A DNA stretch of 64,000 nt from Otis tarda (Eukaryota > Chordata > Aves > Otidiformes > Otididae), in contig CM048553.1 in assembly GCA_026413225.1 (NCBI GenBank), positions 139,508,690-139,572,689 of the forward strand. The letters are read 5' to 3'. Position 1 is the stretch's first letter. Every line of letters begins with the position of its first letter. The position numbers were made by a program, and so were the translations under genes. This document shows positions 1-10,765 of this stretch, piece by piece. The notes under the pieces are model-generated. The model saw only the letters and a program-made list of their open reading frames with translations. It did no database searches and was not told where the DNA came from.

Positions 1-3000
1 CAAGCTCCTTGTGACAGGCACTGGGATGGTGCTCTGCATGATGCAGATGAGTGGGGCAGGCTGAATGTACAAAGGGATCTTTTAGGGGTTGAGCAATTAC
101 TCAGAAACAATGCTGAGCCCAGAGAAAATAATTTAGTTTTGGTCTAGATGTGACTGAAACACTTTGAGGATATCCTAGGTGGCTACAGAATCTGCAAACT
201 GGATGTTCTGTCTTATGCTAGTGCCTTTTGGGAGCAATCCCACAGAATAAAGAGGAAGAGGCCACCATGATACAATGGTAGCAATATTATCATATTGATA
301 GTAATTGATCTTGATGGTATGTTCAGAACCACACATAATTCAAGTAAGTTCTTCATCCATACAGCTTATGTACTGTCACCTGGGATATGCCTCAGCCTTC
401 TGAGGAATGAGAGAGCTGCTGGAAGCGTGATGCCTGGACAGAAACAGAGCGGTACCTTCTACTGTGTTGAATGAAGCAGACCAGCTCTGCTGACTTTTCT
501 GGGATTGGGGCCATGATCTCCTTGGCCACTTTGGAGTGGACAGCACTGCTAACAATGCTAATAGGGAAAATCCAAGATCGTTTGCAGGCTGTGTCTAGTT
601 TCATTTAATCAGTGCTTTCCAAAGTAAAGGTGGGTTGAAATTCCACACTATCAGACAGTGTTGGGTGAGTTATTATAATTGTTATTCAAAGGAGCTAGTC
701 GATAAGAACTGAGGTGGTGAGGGGAAAGAAGCTTCTGTTCCAAAGTGTTTCTAGCTGGCTGGAACAGATCAACATCTCATCTTTCATCTAAACAGGAATC
801 CCTGGACTCCCTCAACTACTCTCATTTCTGAATCAGTCTCTAGCTGAAACAGCATTCCAGAAAGAAGATAAGATTATCCTTGATCAAAACAATGTTCTTA
901 TTCTATACTCTGTCTGGACAAGCTCTGTGGAGGAAGTGGCTGCTGAGAGAGGGAAAGGAGAAAAGCCAACGTTACGCTACCTTGGGACCGCTCCGCCTTC
1001 TGGAATGGAGAGAGCTGGAAGAGCTCTGCATCTTGCAGAAACATGCACTCTGCTCCACTGGCCTTTGCTGGCCCTACCTCATCCTCCCCTAACATGTTTT
1101 CAGCATACTGTTCTCCAGGCCCTTAACCTGTGCAACAAAGAGTGGTTTGGTGTACAGGCTTATTCAGAAAGCCCAGACAGAAACCCCCTCTAGTGTTAAA
1201 GTTTTCACCCCAAGAGAGACCTTTGGCCCTGTGGCCCAAGTACAGCAGTAGAACAAACATTCAGTGGCCGCAGAAAGCTGTGGTTCAGGGTAGTCATAAT
1301 GTATTGAAAACTCACCAAATGCTCATGAATCAGAAGCATGGAGTCTTTGTTTGACAACCAGACCAGCATCATCTGGTAGAAATACTTAAGCTCCCTCAGT
1401 ATTTGTTATTTATCAGCAATTTGTAGCTGGAACAGTAACACCTGCAATACCTAAGGATGGAGTGCAGCTCATATTGTGACCTCCTGTATGGTTCCATCCA
1501 AAGCCCATCAAAGCTGGGAGGGAGTCTTTGGCTTCAACTATCTTTCAGTCAGGCATTAATCTAATGCATCATAACAATCTCAGACAAATTCCTTTTTATA
1601 TCAAACTGCCCTCTGAAACTGCCTGCTTTTTTATATTGCTTCATCAAAATACATCCAGCTGTTCCTGTGCTTGTATCAGTACAATTTGCCCCAGACATTC
1701 CAATGGAAAATTGTATGCATATATAAGTCAGTAACAGCTGAATCCATTTTCTTCAAACTCCCCTTATTTTAAATCTAATGGAAATCTAGAGAATGTGATT
1801 TGCTTGTCCTAACTTAATTAGCTCAGTAATTTTAAGATTATTAGCACTGGGCTTTTTTACTTCTGCTCAATATGTTTTGAATTCCATCTCTTTGCTCACA
1901 GAAAAATGTTTTTACACAATAGGTTATTTTAAATTGTACATGTCCAGCAAACTTTAAAAATATATTAGGTTAGTGCAGTGCAAAGAGAAAGTAGCAGTGA
2001 TCTCTTCACTACTCCCAGCTGCTATTGGCCACATGACATGATAATAGTAATAGCTTGCATTTCTGTAGAATATTTAGCTTCAGGAAAAACCTTGAAGGAT
2101 GTTGGGCTGCTCTCAAGTAGGTTATGAATTCCATATGTTTATAAGTGTCTTTACATACTGTGAGGGATTTACAGTATGAAAACGTGTTTGGTCCTAGGAG
2201 GTGCTGACTGTCCATGGGCAAGGAGGAATATAATTGTATTTAGGACACAACTGCAAATGCCATCTGCTTTGATGTCATACCTCTGTGCAGCTGTGGGGTT
2301 TAGCAAACTCTGCCCACCTGGGGACAATGTGTCCCAAGCAGGATGTGGAGGAGAACCAAAACACCAGGACACCAAGCCAAACAACTTCTGGAGGATTAAA
2401 ATAGGATTAAAAGAAAGAGATTTGCAGGGAAAACTAATGAAGAAATGCCACTGAAGTTCTCTGCTGAAGGGTGACAAAGTGCTAGGTAGTATAGGTGTAT
2501 TAAACCTGCTGTTTTCAAGAATTTTATTTTTTTTTTGTTCTAAAGGATTAAACTATGCTGTAGTGTTAAGAAGACTATCCCATAAAAGCTTCAAGAGAAG
2601 TGACTACTCAGCCTAAAAGGAATGAGAGGGACAAGGCTGACAAGTGCACAGGTTACTGCAATCCAGGATCTACTTCAATGCCAGGAAGACTGGAGCCTTC
2701 CTCTAAGGGAGGGATGAGGTGCCCTCTGACGAACCAGAAGATCAGGCAGAAGAGCAATTCATCCTATAAACACTTTCCAAGATAGAGTCAAGAGTGAGGA
2801 GCTGGAAACTGCATCCTCCATTCACGTGGGCAGTCCTTCATGACGTTGAAAGTTCACAGCATATACAAATGTATTGCTTGAAGTGAGAAAAAGCTTCATT
2901 TTGACATTTTCAGTTAGCATGTTTCACTTTTGCCATTCCCTGCTTTGTTGAAGTGCCCAAACCACCTCAGTCATTCATTGACTTATTTATGCACATCTCC

Positions 3001-3556
3001 AGATGATCTGGAAAGCACTGTAGCTTGGGTATTGCAGGCTGATGTTCACCACTGTGGTTACGGTAGCTGACCAAGTTGCCCTGTGGAACCTTGTGCTTGG
3101 CTCTGGGGTCCGTTGTCTCCCGTGGGTCACCACAAGACCTGGTTGGAGCAGGAACCTTCCCATTGCAGGGAATGTAATCTGGCCAAGGGGGGTCTGCAGG
3201 GAAGAGAGCGTGGGCCACCTGAGTTCACAACTTTCATAAGGGAAAGTGCTGCTGCTGGGAAAGCGGAGTAAAGATGGGCTGACTCAAAAAAAAAGTCAGT
3301 TTAGTCAGTTCAATAGACCAGAATGCATTGAAAGTACTGAAATGGTTCAGAATGACTGCTTTATGTTTTTTTAGTTTCACTGATGGAGAACTGAAGTGTT
3401 TCATGACATACAAATCCTTTGAAAGATCATTTAGACAGAATCAAAATAACCAGCCCTACTTAAAAACAAGTTGCCTTGGATTATACAGCAGACAATATAG
3501 TAGGCTCAGATATAATCCACCAGACCACAGCACATCCCAGGAAAGTCATTAAGTCT
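1..3556. other. Unique non-coding sequence, no gene seen
   Basis: This is ordinary mixed-composition vertebrate DNA. The longest open frames are about 60-100 codons, occur on both strands, overlap one another and resemble no family I know. I see no exon with convincing splice sites, no RNA gene and no recognisable transposon. Only short A or T runs occur, for example near 2522-2538. Confidence 0.6.
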
Positions 3557-3628
3557 GAATCCTGTTTCCGTGGAAGTCTATAGCAAAACTCCCACTTATT
3601 TCACTAGCAGCAAAAGTTCACCTTTTGG
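3557..3628. repeat. Possible ancient amniote interspersed repeat fragment
   Basis: The text resembles a very old repeat common in reptile and bird genomes, in which phrases like 'actcccattgacttca' follow 'gaagtcaatggcaaaa'. Here it reads 'gaagtctatagcaaaa' and then 'ctcccacttatttca'. The match is from memory and diverged, and I do not assign a family name. Similar weak fossils lie near 51.6 and 53.3 kb. Confidence 0.35.
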
Positions 3629-3951
3629 ATGCAGTTTTTACATTCCTGTAAGGGTGAACAAACCCCTCTGTTTCAACTGTGAAAAAGCAAGACCACACCA
3701 GAACAAGCAAAGATTTTTTGGTGAAACTTCCATTGCCAAATTAAAGGAATAGTCATGTAATTTAGCATGCTGATGACTGTTGTTCAAAGTGCATTCCCTG
3801 GTTAACTTGCAAAACCAGATGGAATGAGCAGGTTTGTCTGCTGTGAAGCCTTCATTGTAATTATTTTTTAAAAAATATTACAGGCAAAAGAATTTTTATC
3901 TTCTTCTCTATTTAATTTATCAGGCTCCTGTGAAAGCTAAGGAGAACTTCT

Positions 3952-3995
3952 TGTAGAAGATACTGCTCTGTAGAAGATACTGCTCTGTAGAAGAT
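3952..3995. repeat. 17-bp tandem repeat, 2.6 copies
   Basis: The unit tgtagaagatactgctc occurs at 3952-3968 and 3969-3985 without a mismatch. A third, partial copy of 10 bases follows. It is a young local duplication with no coding frame. Confidence 0.95.
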
Positions 3996-4159
3996 AGCCA
4001 ATTAGTGTTTTCCTTGTTCGGAAAAAATGGTCAGCCTAAAGTTACCATTAAACAACACCTGATGTAAAAGATAAGGTAGGACTTTAGCAATATCCTAAAT
4101 AATAGACTTCTCTAAAACTATCTACATGCTTAAATAAAGACATAATTAAGTATTGACAT

Positions 4160-4186
4160 TTATCTGGGTTTTCCTTTCCCAGATAA
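4160..4186. promoter_or_regulatory. Inverted pair of GATA-type sites (hairpin)
   Basis: The arms ttatctggg (4160-4168) and cccagataa (4178-4186) are perfect reverse complements around a 9-base loop. Each arm carries a consensus GATA-factor core, AGATAA or its complement. A similar arrangement lies at 14782-14805. A regulatory role is inference; only the symmetry is seen. Confidence 0.3.
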
Positions 4187-4228
4187 TGAAATTATGAGGA
4201 AAGTACTGATATCACTTAAACCTTTTAA

Positions 4229-4352
4229 AATAATGATGGTAATAATATTAATTATTTAGTATTAATTCTTAATAATAATAATAATAATAATAAATAACAA
4301 AAGAAGTAATAATAAAGACACATAAATAATAATAATAATAAACAAACAAAAA
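4229..4352. repeat. (TAA)n microsatellite and flanking AT-rich simple sequence
   Basis: An uninterrupted run of about eight TAA units lies near 4269-4294. Degenerate AAT/TAA stretches and a second run near 4325-4341 flank it. It is low complexity with no coding potential. Confidence 0.93.
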
Positions 4353-6583
4353 GCAATAGAAGCCTGGGATTTTTACTGAAAACTAGACTTTGATTTTCTT
4401 GTGATGGAATCTGAAATAAATTTCTCATAGTGTTTTATGTCTGTTTTGGAGCTGTAATAATCCTGCCTCTTGGCATTTTAGCTAAATTCCAGCACATCAC
4501 TGCCCCACCAAGTTTTTTTTATTTTTATTGTGGCCATGGAATAAATTAGTTTTCTCCATGGTACCATTTTTCTGAAGAAATGTAAGTAATTAGTCATCTG
4601 CCTTGGTATGAGAAGTTGGATAATTCAAGTTCAAGCAAGGGTTTTTCCAGCTCTATTTGGTCATATTCTGGAAGTACGAAGGGCTGACCAGAGCTGACTG
4701 AAATTGAAATAGTGTACAAACCTCCTTCTAGTCCTTGCACACAGTGAATTCTATCCAAAATTAATGTCCTTAAGCCACAGGTATTAGAATAGAAACAAGA
4801 TACTTTGATTTTAAAATATGTTCATATCTTTTGGAAAAAAAAAAACAAAACCAACAAACCTTTCCAAGTTAAAGCTTAAAGAAAGTGAGATATTGCCATT
4901 CACATTTTTCAGCCTACTGTCTTGAACATGCAGTGCAACCCTTGAGGAAGCATGTGCTGAAATTGCCTTCATTAGCTAGGAGTCAGGTGTACAAAACAAC
5001 GTCTTTCTGTAGTGCTGCTGCTAATATGATACTCCACTTAACAATGTCAAAAGCTTTTTCTTTTTCTGGACAACAGGACAGCAAATCTCATAAGAATGCA
5101 GTGGGGAGTATCTTAGATAGTATTTACCAACACTTTTAAAATTACTAGAGGAGTAGACACTCCCAACTGACTCAGAGGTAGTACACACGGCACCCAAGAA
5201 AACAAGTGTGCTTCCTTTCTTCTACATTTACAAGGTTAAAGAGTGGTGTGTTGTGGCCTGTGGTACCAGAGAATATTTTTAAAGAAAGGATAATGGATGT
5301 CCAAGGGAAAGTCAGCATGTAAAGGGGTAAATTCTTACACTTTCCTTTTAGAATTAAAATTTGGGAGACTTTACAGTCAACAGTAAAGCAAGACTTCCTT
5401 TCTATACTAGCTTCTGCTCTCCCACTGCTCTTGAGGTCACGTGAGCCATTAATTAAATTATCTCTTTACCTTTCTCTCAAGCCTCACAGTTTATTGCGCT
5501 GTCATCCTCTTGTCAGCTTCTTCTACACCAAATCTGCCCCTGCTCAGAAACACTCACCAGTTCCAAACACCCCCATAACGTATGTGCTGAGACAGGGCAA
5601 ACCTGAGACTGAGACAAGTGTTTTACACCTTAGAGTGACTTTTCAAGGTCTTGAATCTCCATCCCTTCATCATAACCTAAGCTCTACAGGGTGCCCAAGA
5701 TGTGGAACTCCCATCATTCACTTTTCATAGATAAAAAAATTACTCAAGTGGAAAAAATCAGACCTCTCCTTTTTCAAGACTGAAATCCACATCTCTTGAG
5801 CACCAGCTTTCTGTAGGAGTAAGAATATCACCCCACCTCTTTAGACAGATGGTGACCTCCTTTCATGTCTCTTCCAGGATGTTTTAATTTGAGCACTGAC
5901 CTTCATAGAACACGACTTAAAATGGCTTTTATGATCTTTCATTTAATTTACTGTAGTTTCTGAGCTTCCTTGTTCAAAGACCTACAGTATACCTTATTTT
6001 ATTTAAGTCCTGAATGAAAGCAAGCATTCAGGAGTAACCGATTTGCCTTCAGTTTACCTACCACAGTTCCCAAGATCCCAGCATACAGAGCTTTACTTAA
6101 TCTGACACCTTGTCACTTACAGATACCTGCCTATGAAATACTGCACTGGAGGCCAATGAAGAGCTGAGACACTGCTGTCTTACCTTCTGCACCAGCCATT
6201 TACTTGTACAAGTTAATATTGGTGGGAGTGTGTTATGAGAGGGGGAAGGAAAGGCAATTTAACCTTTATATAAGGAGCATCAGAGCTTACTGAGGCCTCC
6301 TCTTGAAAATCTGAAATAAAGATTGTTGTGTATTACATATGGCAGAGAGACTGAGAATATACACGAAATGTGGTATCAGGACTGTGATGTAATGTGAAGG
6401 GGTCATGCCTCATCCCGTACTGCACTGTGTGACTGCTGGAATAAAATGGTCGAAGAGAAAGGCAGGGGAAAACCCCACAGAAATGAGAGAAATTCAGAAA
6501 GCAATACAATTCCAGGAACTAGACTATTCTGATACTGGAGAATGCTGGGCTGTTGTAGATAAGAGCAAAAGAGAGACGGAGAT
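4353..6583. other. Unique non-coding sequence, no gene seen
   Basis: No gene or transposon is recognised. The largest open frames, 4885-5139 and 5431-5730 on the plus strand, have 84 and 99 codons. They show no known motif and no splice context that would support an exon. Confidence 0.55.
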
Positions 6584-6806
6584 GTGGAGATAAGAAAAAT
6601 AAGATTTTTTTATGATGAGGGTGGTGAAACACTGGCACAGGTTCCCCAGAGATGTGGTGGATGCCCCACATCATTCAAGGCCAGGTTGGATGGGGCTCTG
6701 AGCCACCTGATCTGGTTGAAGATGTCCCTGCTCCTTGCAGGGGGTTGGACTAGATGTCCTTTAAAGGTCCCTTCCAACCCTAACTATTCTATGATTCTAT
6801 GACTCT
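6584..6806 (+). mobile_element. CR1 LINE, 5'-truncated 3' end
   Basis: This is the last part of a CR1 element: the end of ORF2, then the 3' untranslated region. The translation keeps the C-terminal signature of CR1 polymerase, a Lys-Ala-Arg-Leu-Asp block (FKARLDGALSHLI) after a decayed HWNRLP-type block. After the frame comes the CR1 3' phrase 'ccctgctccttgcag' ... 'ttggactagatg' ... 'cccttccaaccctaac'. It ends with ATTCTATG-type octamers near 6785-6800. Severe 5' truncation is normal for this family. A frameshift and substitutions make it non-coding. Confidence 0.95.
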
Positions 6807-9800
6807 AAGATGGAGAAGATAGACAGTAAAACCCAGAGATGATCTGGTGTAAGATTCAAGTTAAATGATGTAGAGAGATACATTCCCAGCTATCTGTTAG
6901 ATAATAGCAAGAAGCATCGCCTGCCATTTTGTTCCTTTTTTCAAAATACTGTGCGAATAGACTCCTGGTTCAGGAGTGCAGAGGTCTGGCTTCCTTGACA
7001 CACACTGCTCCTGCCCATGCTTTCCCTTGTAGAATTCATCCTGCGCTCTCCTGGAGGCAGACACAGAGCTGAAAACACACAGGATCTCTGCAGTGGTGCG
7101 CCAAAGACAACAGCTTCTTAGACAATGTGGAGAGAGCTGGCAGTCATCACAGGTTTGAGATCTGAAGGTTATGTGCTTAGTGTGCTCCCCTGTGCTCATG
7201 GTCTATGGATACTCCTCAGACATCTTTAAATTTAATTTACTTACCAAAACCTTGTATATGCATTTTGCATGTGGAACGTTTAAAACAGCATGACAAAATA
7301 AGAAAAAAACCCCAAAGCCTTGCAGGTAAACTCAAGGTTGTGTTCTTGGACAGTCAGGGATGCCTCCAGCTCAACTTGTGTCATCTCCTTCTGGGTTTGG
7401 TAGGTTCAGGGCACAGAGAGGGCACTGAGGCACTGATAAAGACTTTTTTTTTTTCTTAAAACTGATCTATTGCTTGCTAAGTCAATCCATTTCCAGAGGG
7501 ACACAGCTACTAGTCAGTCTTCTAAAACTCCATGGATTAGCAACAGATGTTTTCTCAGTTGTATAATGGAAAACATTTTTTTTTCTTCTTCTGAAGGAAG
7601 CGACATATTTCTCTGGACTTGGTACAGTCTGCAATGGTTTGGGTATGGTCTTCATCCACAATAGCTTTGGTAACAACACATATAATATAAGACAACAATC
7701 TTGCCTTCAGTTATTTAAGAGAAACCTGACTCCACTCCCGAGACAATGTAACTCTGGCCAAAGGAAGTTCAGTTGACTTCTTCTTTCTCTGAAAAATAGA
7801 CCACACAATTGTGGTGAATGAAAGAGTAGCCAAAAAATTAAGAGATCATTTTCAGACAAATATCTTTTTTTTCAAATACAGTATTTTTTCTCAGTCCTCC
7901 CACTCTTGTGATAGGAACTACTGCAGATGCTTCATGAAATTTCCATCTACTGCTCAGTTGTTTATTTCTGCAATCACTGGATTTTATTTCATTTGTTTGC
8001 CTTTTGACCCCTGTTTTGATCATGGAGAGTTTTAATGATCAAGGGATCTCTAGGTTAGAGTGTTTTTAATGCAATATGCTTTCCATAGAAAATTGGAGGA
8101 ATTTCACTGACAGTATTGACACTCTGATTTATCCCCACAATCAGGCAAGTACTGAAGTTACTACCAAGGGATTTTGATTCCTCTGTTCCCTTTCCTCCTG
8201 ATACTGGTTTTTTGGTTTTTTTTTGTTTTTGTTTTGTTTTTTTTTCCAGATCACTTAGTTAAATTCACGTGAAGCTTGAAACCCAATCATGTGGTTTATT
8301 TTAGATTTTTTTAATCTACCAACTTGGATTTTTCCAGTAACTTCATAGCTGAGTCAAGTTTGTTGACCTCTGTAGCTGCTTTCTCTTAAACCATTAGCTG
8401 AATTGTACAATGCGCATGCAAACAAAAAATTACTTGACATGCCACCAAGCATATTTTATTTCTGAAATACTCTGGTATTCTAAATCACCCAGTGATTTGA
8501 AAGTCCATGGAATGAAGCTCAGGAGAAAAGAGAGAACTAGATTTACTGTTAATTTGATATTTGGAAGTTGCATTTCATTCTGCATGTGGATGCTGAAAAA
8601 GCTGCCAAAACCAGGCTTTGCTAAAATGTCATAATTACTGGTTCCTCTAATCCCTAAATACAACATTGTTTGATGAAAACAATATATTCTTCAGTCCCTT
8701 CACTGCACCATCTATTTTTTTAGATTAGTTATTTATAAAAGGAAATGTCTGACTTAAAAATTGAATAGCTGGGTCACTATTTTATGAATTTATTCTCTCT
8801 CTGCATTATCAGTCTTGATTTAAACAGTGGGTCATTGTGTTCTCTTCATCTCATGTTTTAACCAGTCAACTCCTTTTGCTTTGGCCTTTTCTCTATCAAA
8901 AGGAACCTCACTTTTTTTCCACCATAAGAACCTCTATACTTGTTGTGCCACTGTTCACTGAAAGTGACCCTTGTCCTATTTGGCACAGCGAGAGGACCCA
9001 TGGGCTATTTGGTGTTTGAGGCATGTCTGGGTGCAGATTTCCATTACCAGACATAGTGTCCTTGTTGGAAATCATTCCAAGCTGAAATGTCCAACAGGGC
9101 ACTCCCTTCATGGAGAATCTTGATGCAACTGATAGCACTGTGTGACATGGGCTCCTGCCCAAGAGGAAAACTGGTTCCAATTGATTTCTTCAAGAGACTA
9201 GTACATCTAGATAATGGTAGACATTATCTTTCTCCGGCTACTATAAAAATAACAATGAGCAAAATGAAGATAATACAAAATGTCAAACAGCCTACCGAGT
9301 GGAACGATGTAGCTAACCTTTGGTGACTGTGCTGTTGGATGGAGAGCACCGTGCTGTGCCATGGGACACAGCTGCCTGAATTCAGTTTTGCTGTTACGCA
9401 CACAAGACTTTCTCAGATGAGAGTGCTGACTCTCTTTCCTGTACCTCCATTGCAGTTCTTTCTCAGAAGGTCTCATCTGCTCCTGAATGGCAGATGTCCG
9501 AGGATGTGATTGCTGTCTGGGATCAGTGCTATCTGCTAGAAAAGCAAGATCATGCTGATACCAACAGCAGGGCCTAGGATGTGTCCTTTCAGCCCTGTGT
9601 ACCAGTAACGAGCACTTCTCCCACCCAGCAGTTCTGGCCATCATGGTTTTTCTGAAACCAGCTAAGGCACTGACTCATTCAGTTGGGTTATACATAAGCT
9701 GTTTCAGACTGAGGACCTTCACATTTTTGTCACATGCTCTAGATTATTCCCAGGTTTCTCTTCAACTGCAAAACAGTGCTTGGAAGCTGAAAGAACCCAA

Positions 9801-10029
9801 GCTTTGTATGTTCTTGGTGAAGAGCTTGGCAGGGCATGATTTGTAACAGCAGTATATTGTTCTTGCTTGGCTTTAAATCTTAGCACTGCACTTCCTCAAG
9901 CAACTGTCTGACACCCCAGAGCTTGGGAGGAGGGACAATGGCCCTCTGACATCTGATGGCAGTTTTTGGTGGTGGTCACTGTGCAGAGCTGACCACTCTC
10001 CAGTTTGGACCCACCTGTTGTGAGGGCAC
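6807..10029. other. Unique non-coding sequence, no gene seen
   Basis: No gene is supported. The longest frame, 9207-9644 on the minus strand (145 codons), has no recognised domain. T-rich low-complexity tracts occur at 7442-7454 and 8208-8245. The part below 10.03 kb may be the unrecognisable continuation of the gypsy relic next to it. Confidence 0.5.
8208..8245. repeat. T-rich low-complexity tract
   Basis: Runs of T are interrupted by single or double G. There is no adjoining transposon body that would make it a retroposon tail. Confidence 0.85.
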
Positions 10030-10765
10030 TGTGGTGGCACCATGTTCACAGGCATTGGAAAATCTGCTGGGCATTTGGTGCAGGGCTGCCACAGAACTGA
10101 GCCTCCTTTAGCAATATCAGTTTTCCAGGCTGTTTGATACAGGTTTTAAACTGTGCATTTCTTTCCAGAGCTCACCATTATGAGAAACCTGTCTATCCTC
10201 TGCTAGTCGGGGCAGGCACATTAGTGACAGCCCACTTATACTGAAATCTGTCTGTATGCTGTGTTGTCAAATCTCCTCCCCAAGGTGTGTTATTTTCATT
10301 ATATAGCATTTAGATTAGTGTTACTGTTTGTTTAACTTCTTTGTAGCAGACCTAGTTATTTCCAAAGCTGCTTGGAGCCTTTTGTCATGCTATTTTACAA
10401 TTTTTCCTCATCTTTTTTAGGTTTAAGGACTCTGCATATGATAAAAAAAAAAGTTTTATTTTCCTGTAGAACACCTTGGATACTGAATACAATCCATATG
10501 GCAGTTTGAGGAAACAGTATCTCCCAAAGAGGGTGTTGAATGTGCACAAATATGCGCTTGTTTTTTAGCAAGGGCACCTGCCAGAACCCTGCTGACACAT
10601 CCAGCGTAAAAAAATATTTGGCATCAGTCATCTCCTCCAGAATTTCCTTGTAGATATTGGAAAATATTCTCTTTTATGTATTTATTTAATTCTGCATGAT
10701 ATTTCCCGGTCCTCATGGCCACATCTATACTGGAAAAGTAAACATGCCATGGTATGTTCTTTAGT
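10030..10765 (-). mobile_element. Decayed Ty3/gypsy-type retrotransposon, reverse transcriptase relic
   Basis: Read on the minus strand from high to low coordinates, successive reading frames match the order of blocks in a Ty3/gypsy polymerase. First, near 10690-10660, is a pre-RT block ending in 'ELNKYIKREYFPIST' (gypsy elements have LNKxIKREHYPIPT). Next is 'EEMTDAKYFFTLDVSAGFWQVPL', partly open, in the 78-codon frame 10631-10395. It holds RT motif A; its Leu-Asp codons are at 10604-10599. A shifted frame follows with 'TLFGRYCFLKLPYGL' (gypsy: TPFGRYxFLRLPFG). The YxDD box is not recognisable. Then come 'HDKRLQAALE', 'IQTD' plus 'NVPAPTS', 'DRFLIMV' (gypsy: QRFLGMVNYL) and 'LLKEAQFC'. At least four frame changes and some stops show it is long dead. 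Gag, integrase and LTRs are not seen. The family is assigned from block order, not from a search. Confidence 0.8.
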
